Shown here in pieces: positions 27,848-36,649 of a stretch of 64,000 nucleotides of DNA. The notes beneath the pieces are model-generated. The model was given only the letters and a program-made list of their open reading frames with translations, had not been told where the DNA came from and made no database searches. The DNA comes from Pichia kudriavzevii (lineage: Eukaryota > Ascomycota > Pichiomycetes > Pichiales > Pichiaceae). The first letter of the stretch is position 1. Each line of letters begins with the position of its first letter. The DNA lies in NCBI RefSeq assembly GCF_003054445.1, contig NC_042506.1:69501-133500 (forward strand), written 5' to 3'. The position numbers and the translations under genes are program-made.

Positions 27848-28945
27848 ATGTTATTAAAAAATCTCTTATTATCAACTCTGTTATCCACTTTAGTGATTGC
27901 CGATGATCAAACTACTACTTCTCAAGTGACAGTCACAATCACTGAAACTTTGTTGACTCCTCAACAATCCGCTCAACATAAAGCCCTCGAACAATCGTCG
28001 GCATCTGCCGCTTCATTATACTCTGTTGAATCTGTCGAATCAGCAGCATCAGCAGCATCAGTTGCCTCAGCTGCTTCTATTGTTTCTATTGAATCAATTG
28101 AGTCTATTGAATCGGCATCATCTTTATCGGCAGCCTCTGTTGCCTCCGTCGAATCAGTAGAATCTGCTTCGTCAGTCTCTGCGGCTTCTATTGCTTCTCA
28201 TGACGCTTACTTATCTTCAGTCTCTGCAGTTTCTGCATCTTCTGTTTTGAATGCTATTGCGTCTGCTTCCTCTTTAGAAGCCGAACATCGTATTATGATT
28301 GCTTCTGCTTCCTCAGTCGCCTCATATGATGCTTATCTTTCCTCGGTTTCTGCTGCTTCTCACTCTTCAGTTTCAGCAGCTTCAGTTTCTTCTGCTTCAG
28401 CAGCTTCAGCCTCGTTTGTTTCTGCAAGGTCAAAATCCGTTCACGATCAAATGGTGAGATCTTCGATGTCTCTAGCTTCACATTTAGCTTACGAGTCTTC
28501 TTTATCAAAGGCGTCCCAGATTTCCCAGGCTTCTCAAGCTTCGAGATTATCAGTTTATTCTGCTTCTGTTTCCGCACATAATGCACAACTTTCGAGAGAA
28601 CATGAATCTCAAGTCTTAGCAAGCAAATCACTTGCTTCAAAGATGGCTCAAGCTTCTAAAATTCACGCATCTGAAGAGTCAGTTAGATCTGCCCAACAAG
28701 CCTCAATTTCATCGGAATCCGAGTATATGAAAACTCATATTACTACTACCCATTCCTCCCTATCAAAAGCTGGTGGCCTTTTAGCCATCGCTTCCGAAAC
28801 TACCACTATGAAGACAGTGTCAACCTCTTCTCATGCTCCGGTCAGCAGTATCTCTAAAACTTCCCATGGCGCAGGTAATTCGTTGACTCCAGTTGCTGGG
28901 TCATTATTTGGCCTTATCGGTTTCTTATTTGCCTTGTCTATCTGA
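27848..28945 (+). CDS. Ser/Ala-rich GPI-anchored cell-wall protein
   Basis: The 365-residue product has an N-terminal signal peptide (MLLKNLLLSTLLSTLVIA, cut before DD) and a hydrophobic C-terminal tail (VAGSLFGLIGFLFALSI). The tail is preceded by small residues (HGAGNS), as expected for GPI attachment. Almost all the rest is Ser plus Ala. From about 55 to 120, serine falls at nearly every third position, usually followed by V, I or A (SVE, SIE, SAA triplets). From about 118, longer units start with ASHDAYLSSVSA and ASYDAYLSSVSA. Serine is mostly encoded by TCN codons. Such proteins are usually heavily O-mannosylated wall components. No enzyme domain is visible. The family was not recognised by name. 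Confidence 0.85.
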   Translation: MLLKNLLLSTLLSTLVIADDQTTTSQVTVTITETLLTPQQSAQHKALEQSSASAASLYSVESVESAASAASVASAASIVSIESIESIESASSLSAASVASVESVESASSVSAASIASHDAYLSSVSAVSASSVLNAIASASSLEAEHRIMIASASSVASYDAYLSSVSAASHSSVSAASVSSASAASASFVSARSKSVHDQMVRSSMSLASHLAYESSLSKASQISQASQASRLSVYSASVSAHNAQLSREHESQVLASKSLASKMAQASKIHASEESVRSAQQASISSESEYMKTHITTTHSSLSKAGGLLAIASETTTMKTVSTSSHAPVSSISKTSHGAGNSLTPVAGSLFGLIGFLFALSI

Positions 28946-29074
28946 GATTCTCTTTATCAGCCATTATTTACATTATATTGCCTCCCATTTAAATTATAGT
29001 TATTGTTATCGTTTGAATACTATTTTACTTCTATTTCAATAGAATGATGCGTGGTGTTAGCAATCTAATTATAC

Positions 29075-29116
<42 letters not shown>

Positions 29117-29263
29117 AAGCGTTTACATTATTTTGCTTCATTTCATAACTTTACTTTCTCTACTATTTTTTAAAAAATGTATATTTACTGTTTATTTTTA
29201 TGTAATATTATTTTTTTAAATTATGTTTCACATTTTTAAAAAATACACAACTTATTTGTCTAT
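28946..29263. other. 3' spacer with an (AT)n microsatellite
   Basis: This AT-rich stretch between convergent genes (wall protein and RRP9) contains an (AT)18 run at 29079-29114 and T-runs near 29165 and 29210. It should hold both polyadenylation regions. No gene was seen. Confidence 0.6.
29079..29114. repeat. (AT)18 dinucleotide microsatellite
   Basis: A perfect alternating AT run of about 36 bp between the wall-protein gene and RRP9. TATATA in yeast 3' regions can act as a poly(A) efficiency element, so it may also serve 3'-end formation. Confidence 0.9.
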
Positions 29264-30931
29264 TTATGTTTCTTTCATGTCAATTATACACGTGAGCAGT
29301 GCATTTCTGGATCCAGGTAATGGTTTGACACATCTACTAAACTTATGTTCTTTAGATACTGTTGTATATATTCTCAGTTGCCCATTTTCAGCATCTTCAT
29401 GGTGTGAAATCCTGGTAACTATACCACCAATTGGGATTTCCATTAATAATTCAAAACTTCTCTGCTGTTCATCTAATTTCCAGATTTTCAATCTCCCGTC
29501 CCATGACCCACTGACAAACACATCTGAAAAAGGGATCGCATATATAGATGTAATCCAAAATGGTTGCGGTTCGCTTATTTGCTCTTCCCTGATCTTCTGG
29601 TCATTTTCTGCACTTGCATTACTTGCCTTTGGTTTTGGTTGGATTCCATGACTCACTCTCTTGGTGAATAAAGGCTTCTTCTTATTCAAAGACCACAAAG
29701 ATATGTTACCATTGTCTGAGCCAGTCACAAAATGTGAATCGTCAATCATCGATACACAATCAATACTACCTTCAAAGAAAATCTTTTCTTGTGTATCAGA
29801 CTTTTTGAACTTTTCAATCGAGTCACCACCTCTAAATGTTAATCTTGTCTCATCCGGAATCTTCCACAACATCGCTGTGCGATCTCTACTTCCAACCGTA
29901 ACACACCTCTCCATTGCCAATGCACTGATATCAGTTACTAGATCTTGGTGTCCATATAATGTTTCCAATTGTGCTAACTGGTTGATCGAATATGTTCTAA
30001 TCTTTAAATCTGCACATGCAACATATAGTTGGTCGCTATTTCTTCGAAATGTTAAGCTTAACACCTGTCCGTTTCTGTTCTTGGTCTCTAATACTCTAAT
30101 ACACGATAAACTATTCACGCTCCAAACAATAATCCTACCATCTTTACCACCGGTAACCAAATATTTACCATCGGGAGAAACTGCACTAGCGTAGATTTCA
30201 TCACAATGCCCATTTTCAGAATGCTCTTTGCTCAACTCTAAATGCTGAATTCCACCTTTCACAGTTTTGATTAATGTTGGATTCTTTGTGGAATCTCTTA
30301 TATCCCATTTGCTAATCTCTAAATCTTTAGAGGTTGTAAATAAATATGGGTAATGGACACTCACAGAGGTGAGACAGTTGTTAGCGACCCTTGTGACTTT
30401 CCTTTTTATAATGCTTTTTATTTGTTTAGAGTAGAACTTGTAAACCCATCCTTTCTGTTCAGCAACATCTTTCTTCAATCTTGAGCTGATAATTTCATCA
30501 TCTAAATCTTTGGCATCAAATGCGTAGTTTGTCTGTTTACCAGATGACTCTAAATCGTCGTCCTCACTATCAACGCCACCTTGTCCCAATGATTCTTTTA
30601 AATCTTTGAGGTATTGTTTGGCTAATCTACGTCTTTTATCTGCTGCACTCTCATTTCCATTGTCTTCTTCTTCATCTGATTCATTAATGTCCTCAACCTC
30701 TTTCTTTTCCTCACCTACATCCGCAAATACATCTGAATCTACTTCCTCCTCATCTAATGAATCTATTTCTTCACTATCATTTTCATGTTCAGGTTCAGTT
30801 GCAATTCTTGATGCTTTGTTTGTTTGCTGAGACTTTTGTCTTTTTTGGTTGGTTCGAACAGTAGAGGTTTGCCTGTTAGCTCTAGTCTTTCTCTTTCTCT
30901 TGGAAGGATCAACAAAAAATGAATCTACCAT
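29264..30931 (-). CDS. RRP9: U3 snoRNP protein Rrp9 (U3-55K)
   Basis: The 555-residue product (S. cerevisiae 573) begins with DSFFVDPSKRKRK, then a basic and strongly acidic N-terminal arm (about 1-130) with KQYLKDLKESLGQ, and a seven-bladed WD40 propeller. Clear blade motifs are VSPDGKYLVTGGKDGRIIVW, YGHQDLVTDISAL, GSRDRTAMLWKIP and SGSWDGRLKIWKL. Rrp9 binds the B/C motif of U3 snoRNA in the SSU processome for 18S rRNA maturation in the nucleolus. The ATG at 30931 is the first in frame. CTF4 is the neighbour here and in S. cerevisiae (YPR137W and YPR135W). Confidence 0.93.
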   Translation of the reverse strand: MVDSFFVDPSKRKRKTRANRQTSTVRTNQKRQKSQQTNKASRIATEPEHENDSEEIDSLDEEEVDSDVFADVGEEKKEVEDINESDEEEDNGNESAADKRRRLAKQYLKDLKESLGQGGVDSEDDDLESSGKQTNYAFDAKDLDDEIISSRLKKDVAEQKGWVYKFYSKQIKSIIKRKVTRVANNCLTSVSVHYPYLFTTSKDLEISKWDIRDSTKNPTLIKTVKGGIQHLELSKEHSENGHCDEIYASAVSPDGKYLVTGGKDGRIIVWSVNSLSCIRVLETKNRNGQVLSLTFRRNSDQLYVACADLKIRTYSINQLAQLETLYGHQDLVTDISALAMERCVTVGSRDRTAMLWKIPDETRLTFRGGDSIEKFKKSDTQEKIFFEGSIDCVSMIDDSHFVTGSDNGNISLWSLNKKKPLFTKRVSHGIQPKPKASNASAENDQKIREEQISEPQPFWITSIYAIPFSDVFVSGSWDGRLKIWKLDEQQRSFELLMEIPIGGIVTRISHHEDAENGQLRIYTTVSKEHKFSRCVKPLPGSRNALLTCIIDMKET

Positions 30932-31103
30932 CTTCAATTGTCTACGTTGACGTTTGGGAACTTTTGTTACTTGATGATCAGGAAAATTTCTATGTGAAAA
31001 AAAAAATTCTGAAGAATATTTGTGACACTCTTTTTTTTTTTTTTTTTCATGATTGCAAATAGCTGAAGAAGGATGAGATTAAAATAATTTGAAATATGAA
31101 TTC

Positions 31104-31114
31104 GGCGCGTCGCC
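31104..31114. promoter_or_regulatory. MCB-like CGCGTC element upstream of CTF4
   Basis: GGCGCGTCGCC contains CGCGTC, one base from the ACGCGT MCB core, within a near-palindrome. It lies 190 bp upstream of CTF4. A related sequence, GCGACGCGTCGC, occurs upstream of RPB3, and GGCGCGTCC lies between PHO85 and HMI1. Confidence 0.35.
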
Positions 31115-31168
31115 ACAATCTTTTTTTGTTTCGCTCATTAGTTTCTGTTTCAAACTTGCAATTTGGGG

Positions 31169-31195
31169 TTTTTGGCGTTTTTGGCATTTTTGGCG
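31169..31195. repeat. Three tandem 9-bp TTTTTGGC(G/A) units upstream of CTF4
   Basis: TTTTTGGCG, TTTTTGGCA and TTTTTGGCG follow without gaps, preceded by ATTTGGGG and followed by TTTTC. TTTGGCG resembles the TTTSGCG half of E2F/MBF-type sites. The array is 109-135 bp upstream of the CTF4 ATG. Confidence 0.6.
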
Positions 31196-31303
31196 TTTTC
31201 CTTTACTATGTTCAAATGAGAGCCATTCAAACCTCAAGGGCTCCACTGATAAGTAAGCAACGTTGAAGAGAATCAGAAGATACTTAGTTGATTATTTTTT
31301 GGG

Positions 31304-34159
31304 ATGAATCTTGAGGATAGAGTGACCCATGCTTACATGAACGATGCGGCTGTTTCCGTAGCTTCGACTCCAACGACCTTATTTACAGCGGCAGATGGAT
31401 CTATCAAAGTATTTGATTTGATCAACACAACTTCGGAACCTGAAATTGTCAATACATTGGAAAAGGTTAAAGACTTTGACATTAGAGTGCTCAACGATAA
31501 AGCGTACGGATTGGTATGCGGTGGTTCTGATTGTTCATATCATAACTTAAGTAATTTCTTGGGCATCAATAATAAACATAGGCATAATGATTCCATAATT
31601 AGTGAAATGAAGAAGATTTGGAGGAGTGAGGCAAAAATAACACAGGCTATTTTCACACATGGTGGACAGAGGGCATGCATTGGAGATTTGGCTGCCAATA
31701 TGGTGATCATTGATATTTCCAATCCAACTGATAGTACTACATTTGGCAAAGTTACTGAAAAAATCAAAGTGAATGGGGAAATTGTTGGATTATCTTACAG
31801 CTATGCAGTTGATCTAATGGCTGTCACAGTAGCGGACGGTGGAATCTATATTTATTCAATGAGCTCAAATAACACAGAGAGAAGGGCCAGTTTGGGCACT
31901 CTGGTAGTTGACAAGAGAGTTGCATTAACTCATGAAATGGGGTTGGTTGATGATGATGATTCTGACTTAAGCGATCTCTCAGACACCAACTTCGATGATG
32001 AGGATTCTATGTTTACAGAGACAACGATGGGAGTCGGTGGTAAGAACTCTAGAAACAAGACTAACAACCTAATAAAATTTGCATCTTCTAAAACTGCTTG
32101 GAATCCCGTTGGGGATGTATTAGCTGTACCAAACAAGAATTACAAGATTGACTTCTATAATGTTGTCAATTGGGCGGTTCCAGCATTTACACTATACGCA
32201 GGTGGCAATCATCATAAAAATTACATCAGTGGGTTGGCGTACTCCCCAGATGGTAAATATTTAGCTAGTATTAGTTTAGATAAATCCTTGATTATTTGGG
32301 ATATTAAGGACAAGAAGATCAAGGGTAAGGTCGGTCTACCCTTTATTGGCTGTGATATCACATGGTGTGACAATTCTAGTGTTGCTATTGGTTCCAATAA
32401 AGGTGACGTTTTAACCATAGACAAATCAACATTCATAGACATCATTACGCCTAAATTAGTACCTGAAAAGGAGATCAATGACACCACTGGTACTGTTGAT
32501 ATTGCTAATGGGAAGGGTGTAAACAATAATGTTACTGGTGATTCCGATGATTCCGGTGATGATGTTAATATATCAGACGATGAAGAGGAAGCTGAAGAAG
32601 AAAGATTGGATAGACGAAATTCGCAAGATCTAGATGACTTCATTATTGATGATGAGACAAATACAGATTCTCGTAGAAGGTACAGAGACAATGATTCACA
32701 ATCTACTGAATTAACTGATTTTAATAAGCGTGCAAGAAGGGAAACGGGGAACGATGAAAATCATTTGTACAAGCTGAATGTTAGATCAGGATGGGGCAGG
32801 TCACTAACAAAGCCTTATTCTGTTGGTTCCACTCCATGGGAGGGATCTGACCGAAGATATCTTACAATAACACCTATTGGATGTGTTTATACAGTTAAAA
32901 TCCAAAGTGTTTACAAGGTGACAGTGTTATTTTTTGATGAAGAAAAGCATCGTAAGTATTTTTTTGACGATTTAAATGGCTTTGACATTTGTTCAATTAA
33001 TGATCAGGGTTCAGTCTTTGCAACATCCGGCTACAAGAAACAAAAAGGATTTATTGCAAGAATTGAGTACAAAGATCATTCAAACGGTAAAACAGGTGAA
33101 ACTCAGTGGATTCGAGACATTGCTCTAAGACCATATGAATTTATTACATGTGTTAGCGTTTATGGTAATAATATTTTTGTCTGCACGAATAAAGGTTTTG
33201 TGAGGAGATATAATTTATATGGTCGTTTACAAAATATCATGATGATGGATTGTGTCGTGGGTATCATGAACAATAATAACTACGTTTTCACGGTAATCAA
33301 AAGAACGATAGGTAGCGGTTATTTATTCAATATTCAAGATTTAGATGGTGAATATATTCAGCAAGAAGTCGGCCTACCGTTAATCACTGAGAATGATTTT
33401 GGTGAAGATCAATGTGATATACCTGTAAAAAGCATGTTTTTTTCATCTGAGGGAGAACCATGTCTTGTAAGAAATGACGGAATACTGATGGTTTTAACCA
33501 GATGGAGAGATTCCAACAGCAAACCCGTATGGAAGCCTCTGTTGGACATTCAGGAAGGAGTGTCACGCGCTGGTAGAGGTACAGAATTGAAGGCATGGCC
33601 GTTAGGGTTATTCGGTGATAATTTTATGTTTGTCCCATTCAGAGGTACCAAATTCCCAATTTTCCCATTGCTAACACCTATGAATGTCGATGTTCGTATT
33701 CCGCTGAACTATTATGATCCTAATAAACGGAAACCAATTCGAGAAATCGATGAAGAAGATAGAGAACTATTCGGTGATGAGGAAAACGAAATTGAAGAGC
33801 CTCAGATAAACAAGGCCGAAGAGGCAGAAGAACAATTCTTACGCACACTTGTACTTGCCGAGATTCTCAATGATGCAATTTCCAATAACGAGGTTGAAAG
33901 TTCCGAAGGTCTGGAAAAGTTGCAATTGTTATCCCTTGATTATGATAAGGCATTATTAATTCAGATTGATGATGCATGTTCAAGTGGTGATTCAGATGAT
34001 GCATATGAATTGTGTAAGATGCTCCGTGATTCGCGGGCCCTAAATGCTGCTCAAAGGCTAGCTGAAATGAAGAGCATGGCTGGATTAGCCAGACGTATCA
34101 TGAATTTACGTGAAGCTAGAATGGCTGAGGAAGAACATGATGTTCTAGAAGAGGAGTAG
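31304..34159 (+). CDS. CTF4: Replisome adaptor Ctf4 (AND-1/WDHD1)
   Basis: The 951-residue protein (S. cerevisiae 927) has an N-terminal WD40 propeller (about 1-380, with GLAYSPDGKYLASISLDKSLIIWD near 305), an acidic disordered linker (about 400-470) and a central SepB propeller. The linker precedes VRSGWGRSLTKPYSVGSTPW; near 775 the SepB domain has KAWPLGLFGDNFMFVPFRGT. A C-terminal helical bundle (about 830-940) follows. Ctf4 trimerises and links the CMG helicase to polymerase alpha-primase and other clients by CIP-box docking, and it supports sister cohesion. All three regions are intact. The start is the first ATG after the promoter. It is divergent from RRP9. Confidence 0.94.
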   Translation: MNLEDRVTHAYMNDAAVSVASTPTTLFTAADGSIKVFDLINTTSEPEIVNTLEKVKDFDIRVLNDKAYGLVCGGSDCSYHNLSNFLGINNKHRHNDSIISEMKKIWRSEAKITQAIFTHGGQRACIGDLAANMVIIDISNPTDSTTFGKVTEKIKVNGEIVGLSYSYAVDLMAVTVADGGIYIYSMSSNNTERRASLGTLVVDKRVALTHEMGLVDDDDSDLSDLSDTNFDDEDSMFTETTMGVGGKNSRNKTNNLIKFASSKTAWNPVGDVLAVPNKNYKIDFYNVVNWAVPAFTLYAGGNHHKNYISGLAYSPDGKYLASISLDKSLIIWDIKDKKIKGKVGLPFIGCDITWCDNSSVAIGSNKGDVLTIDKSTFIDIITPKLVPEKEINDTTGTVDIANGKGVNNNVTGDSDDSGDDVNISDDEEEAEEERLDRRNSQDLDDFIIDDETNTDSRRRYRDNDSQSTELTDFNKRARRETGNDENHLYKLNVRSGWGRSLTKPYSVGSTPWEGSDRRYLTITPIGCVYTVKIQSVYKVTVLFFDEEKHRKYFFDDLNGFDICSINDQGSVFATSGYKKQKGFIARIEYKDHSNGKTGETQWIRDIALRPYEFITCVSVYGNNIFVCTNKGFVRRYNLYGRLQNIMMMDCVVGIMNNNNYVFTVIKRTIGSGYLFNIQDLDGEYIQQEVGLPLITENDFGEDQCDIPVKSMFFSSEGEPCLVRNDGILMVLTRWRDSNSKPVWKPLLDIQEGVSRAGRGTELKAWPLGLFGDNFMFVPFRGTKFPIFPLLTPMNVDVRIPLNYYDPNKRKPIREIDEEDRELFGDEENEIEEPQINKAEEAEEQFLRTLVLAEILNDAISNNEVESSEGLEKLQLLSLDYDKALLIQIDDACSSGDSDDAYELCKMLRDSRALNAAQRLAEMKSMAGLARRIMNLREARMAEEEHDVLEEE

Positions 34160-34249
34160 GAGTAGTAGTGGTAGCAAAAATAAAAGGTTGGTGATTATGA
34201 AGCCTTGTATATTAAAATGTACTGTATAAACTTAGAAAAGAAGTCCTGA

Positions 34250-34981
34250 TTAGCGTCTCTTGCGTCTATCGTTCCCCTGTCGACCTTGGATTTTGGATAT
34301 ATCTGAAGACGACAAGACTAAGCCGTTTCGTGTACTACGACCAACAGACTGAATTTTCAAACCTCTATCTCTCATTCTGTTCTTCTGGATATTACCCTTA
34401 CCAATGATCTTATCCTTTGCAATAAAGGATCTGTCATTTTCAAGTTGTCTGAAGGCACCCTTCCTGTTTTTGGCCAGAACAATGCCATTTTCCCTAGCCT
34501 CTTTCTCATATTTCTCAATCCTGCGCTTCTGTGCTTCTATCATCCCCTTTCTCATATTCATTGGCATCTTTTCCAATTTCTCTAGCTTCCTTTCATCACC
34601 ATTGATCCTTGCAAGCTGATCTATTCTTGAATCAAGGGTTCGAACTCGAGCCTTGCCTATCAAGGGTTCGTTCAAGGTCTTCAAGGTTAACTCAGCACCC
34701 GACTCTCCCTTTGAAATCCGGCGACTATCCGCTAGGTTCTTCAATAAATGCGATTCGCTTAATAATCTTTGCAATTCAATATCATCCTTCATGTCCTTTG
34801 CCGAGCTGGGACCCGTGTTTGCAGATTTTAGCTGTTGTTCAATTGCTTCTTGCTTTTTCAGTTTTAGTTCTGCAAGTGATATTGGTTTACCCGATTTACG
34901 CAACTTTTTCTCAGTGCTGGTCGGTTTCTGGGCAGTAGGGTTTGTATACTTATCCTCAAATTTCACTATAACTGGTGCCAT
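34250..34981 (-). CDS. FAF1: 40S ribosome biogenesis factor Faf1
   Basis: The 243-residue basic, helical, nucleolar-type protein matches Faf1 (C1orf131 family), which is shorter here than in S. cerevisiae (346). Conserved pieces are the Lys-rich N-terminus with KPISLAELKLKKQ, the KYEKEARENGIVLAK segment near 155-170, and the C-terminus RDRGLKIQSVGRSTRNGLVL near 205-225. Faf1 works with Krr1 in the early pre-40S particle (18S processing at A0, A1 and A2). The neighbour HIS6 is also the neighbour in S. cerevisiae (YIL019W and YIL020C, divergent, as here), which supports the call. It converges on CTF4 with a 90-bp gap. Confidence 0.85.
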   Translation of the reverse strand: MAPVIVKFEDKYTNPTAQKPTSTEKKLRKSGKPISLAELKLKKQEAIEQQLKSANTGPSSAKDMKDDIELQRLLSESHLLKNLADSRRISKGESGAELTLKTLNEPLIGKARVRTLDSRIDQLARINGDERKLEKLEKMPMNMRKGMIEAQKRRIEKYEKEARENGIVLAKNRKGAFRQLENDRSFIAKDKIIGKGNIQKNRMRDRGLKIQSVGRSTRNGLVLSSSDISKIQGRQGNDRRKRR

Positions 34982-35288
34982 GGCTGTGTGTTTTCTTAAG
35001 AAAAGGGGCTAAATGATGCCAAAAAGAAAGACCAGCAAATACATGTAAATATCCAAATGCATATCAGAACAAAAGCGTTTATGTTAAAATTTGAAATGCC
35101 TATTTTTTTTTTTTTCCCTCGTCTATTTTTTTTTTTTTTTTTTTTCACCCATAAACTTTTTGATAGTTGAAAAGTAACATTTGGAGAATTCATGCACCGT
35201 CACCGGTGCAGATAAACGCATTGAACAAGGAGATGACTTTATTGGGTTTCCCTATAGACGCCCTCATTGCACATACTAGACAGTTGAA
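34982..35288. promoter_or_regulatory. Divergent promoter of FAF1 and HIS6
   Basis: A 307-bp spacer with two long T-runs (about 35104-35115 and 35127-35145) and the TGCACCG inverted repeat. Nothing else stands out. Confidence 0.45.
35193..35210. promoter_or_regulatory. Inverted repeat upstream of HIS6
   Basis: TGCACCG, spacer TCAC, CGGTGCA: perfect 7-bp arms with CCG/CGG ends, 79 bp upstream of the HIS6 ATG, in the FAF1-HIS6 divergent spacer just after two long T-runs. It could be a dimeric factor site. No Gcn4 TGACTCA box was found in this short promoter. Confidence 0.4.
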
Positions 35289-36077
35289 ATGACAAAATAC
35301 GTTGGTTGCATCGACCTCCATGATGGACAAGTGAAGCAGATAGTTGGATCTACTTTGACTACAGACAACAATGACCTCTCCACCAATTTTGTGTCGTCAC
35401 ATTCGCCAGCATACTACGCAAAACTATATAAGGAGCACAATATATTTGGCACTCATGTCATCAAACTAGGTTCCAACAGGCCAAACGACGAGGCTGCTAT
35501 TGAGGCATTGTCTGCCTGGCCAGGCAGCTTACAAATTGGGGGCGGTATTAACATAGACAATTGTAAAGAATGGATTGCGAGAGGTGCAGATAAAGTGATT
35601 ATAACCAGTTGGTTGTTTCCCAATGGGGGGCTAAGCTGGGACCGTCTGAAAGAGATCAGCTCTGCTGTAGGTAAGGAGCACCTAGTGGTTGATGTTAGTT
35701 GTAAGAGGCAGACAATTGACGGCGCCGATTCCTGGGTCGTTGCAATGAACAAATGGCAAACACTTACGAATACCACATTAAGCAAGGAACTATTCCACGC
35801 CATGAGTGAATATACAGGTGAATTTCTAGTCCATGCTGCTGATGTTGAGGGGCTCTGCCAAGGGATTGATGAGGAGCTCGTTGTTAAGCTGGGGGAGTGG
35901 TGTAGCGGGTTGGACGTGAAGATTGTGTATGCTGGTGGTGCCCGGAGTTTGGATGATTTACAAATCGTTGATAAGTTGTCCCAGGGCACAGTCGACTTGA
36001 CGTACGGTAGCTCTCTCGATATCTTTGGAGGAGACGTTAAGTTCCAAGAGTTGGTAGAATGGAATAAGAGCCATTAG
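35289..36077 (+). CDS. HIS6: ProFAR isomerase His6 (histidine biosynthesis)
   Basis: The 262-residue single-domain (beta/alpha)8 barrel matches His6 (261 residues in S. cerevisiae). It isomerises phosphoribosyl-formimino-AICAR phosphate to its ribulose form, step four of histidine synthesis in the cytosol. The start [20 protein letters not shown] carries the first catalytic Asp in the loop after strand 1. [11 protein letters not shown] (about 77-87), [14 protein letters not shown] near 180-193 and [12 protein letters not shown] near 213-224 are the phosphate-binding and second-half catalytic elements. It is intact. FAF1 lies upstream in divergent orientation, as in S. cerevisiae. Confidence 0.96.
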   Translation: MTKYVGCIDLHDGQVKQIVGSTLTTDNNDLSTNFVSSHSPAYYAKLYKEHNIFGTHVIKLGSNRPNDEAAIEALSAWPGSLQIGGGINIDNCKEWIARGADKVIITSWLFPNGGLSWDRLKEISSAVGKEHLVVDVSCKRQTIDGADSWVVAMNKWQTLTNTTLSKELFHAMSEYTGEFLVHAADVEGLCQGIDEELVVKLGEWCSGLDVKIVYAGGARSLDDLQIVDKLSQGTVDLTYGSSLDIFGGDVKFQELVEWNKSH

Positions 36078-36108
36078 AAGAGGGAGAAAAAAAAACGTAT
36101 ACATATCA

Positions 36109-36483
36109 CTAGACTGTAGTTGCGGCCGCAGTGCCTGTACTGCTAGTCGTCATATTAGTATTGATATTTAGAAAGAAAATTGTCTTTGAGAAGGTCTTGA
36201 TTGACTTGATTAGCGACGATCCAAATTGGTACCCTCTGTTTGAAAAGTACCTCAGCAAGGGGCGAACATAGATCAATGCACTCGTCAATAGGAAGCTCTG
36301 GAGAAACGGCATGATGATTTGGTCGACCACCAAGGACTGTGCAAGAACAGACCATGGTATTGCCACTTTGGCAGGTTTCTCCCCATCTTCACAAGGCAAG
36401 CCTTGTTTTAATATGGTGTTTCTCACAAGTCTTGCTCTAAGACTCTCTTCAAATCGTAGGTCCGGTATAACTGGCTTTGTCAT
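36109..36483 (-). CDS. Small membrane protein, DUF1770/Atg43-like
   Basis: The 124-residue product has KPVIPDLRFEESLRARL at its N-terminus, which resembles the PDLRFEQSYL box of fungal DUF1770 proteins. A basic-aromatic stretch and one hydrophobic segment (VVDQIIMPFLQSFLLTSALIYV, about 51-72) follow, then a basic tail. Fission yeast Atg43 (a mitophagy receptor in the mitochondrial outer membrane) belongs to this family. Outer-membrane location here is an inference. The gene lies between HIS6 and RPB3; I recall no such gene there in S. cerevisiae. It converges on HIS6 with a 31-bp gap, so 3' ends probably overlap. The match rests on one motif and the membrane segment. Confidence 0.55.
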   Translation of the reverse strand: MTKPVIPDLRFEESLRARLVRNTILKQGLPCEDGEKPAKVAIPWSVLAQSLVVDQIIMPFLQSFLLTSALIYVRPLLRYFSNRGYQFGSSLIKSIKTFSKTIFFLNINTNMTTSSTGTAAATTV

Positions 36484-36649
36484 TGGCGGTGGTTGGCAAA
36501 TTCAAAAAGAGAGGCAAGGTCGGACACGGGTTCTGCTCTTGTGTTGCTGTAATGTTATCCCCCCCTACTATCAAAGATTCCTACTAATAACACACAGTGT
36601 TTTGCTTATAGGCATTTGTTTGACGATACTTTATCTTTCTCTTTATTTA

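Larger units (their letters stand above)
30932..31303. promoter_or_regulatory. Divergent promoter of RRP9 and CTF4
   Basis: This 372-bp spacer has a T-run of about 17 near 31031, a near-palindromic GGCGCGTCGCC at 31104-31114 and the phased TTTTTGGCG repeats at 31169-31195. The GC-containing motifs lie closer to CTF4, a replication gene, and may give G1/S expression. No RNA gene was seen. Confidence 0.5.

Noticed and set aside
28293-28640. 115-codon antisense frame in the wall-protein gene
   Set aside because: It is the reverse-strand reading of the Ser/Ala repeats, rich in Lys/Arg/Leu only because of that composition.
34637-34646. GGTTCGAACT, like a tRNA B-box
   Set aside because: It lies inside the FAF1 coding region and no A-box or cloverleaf pairing surrounds it.
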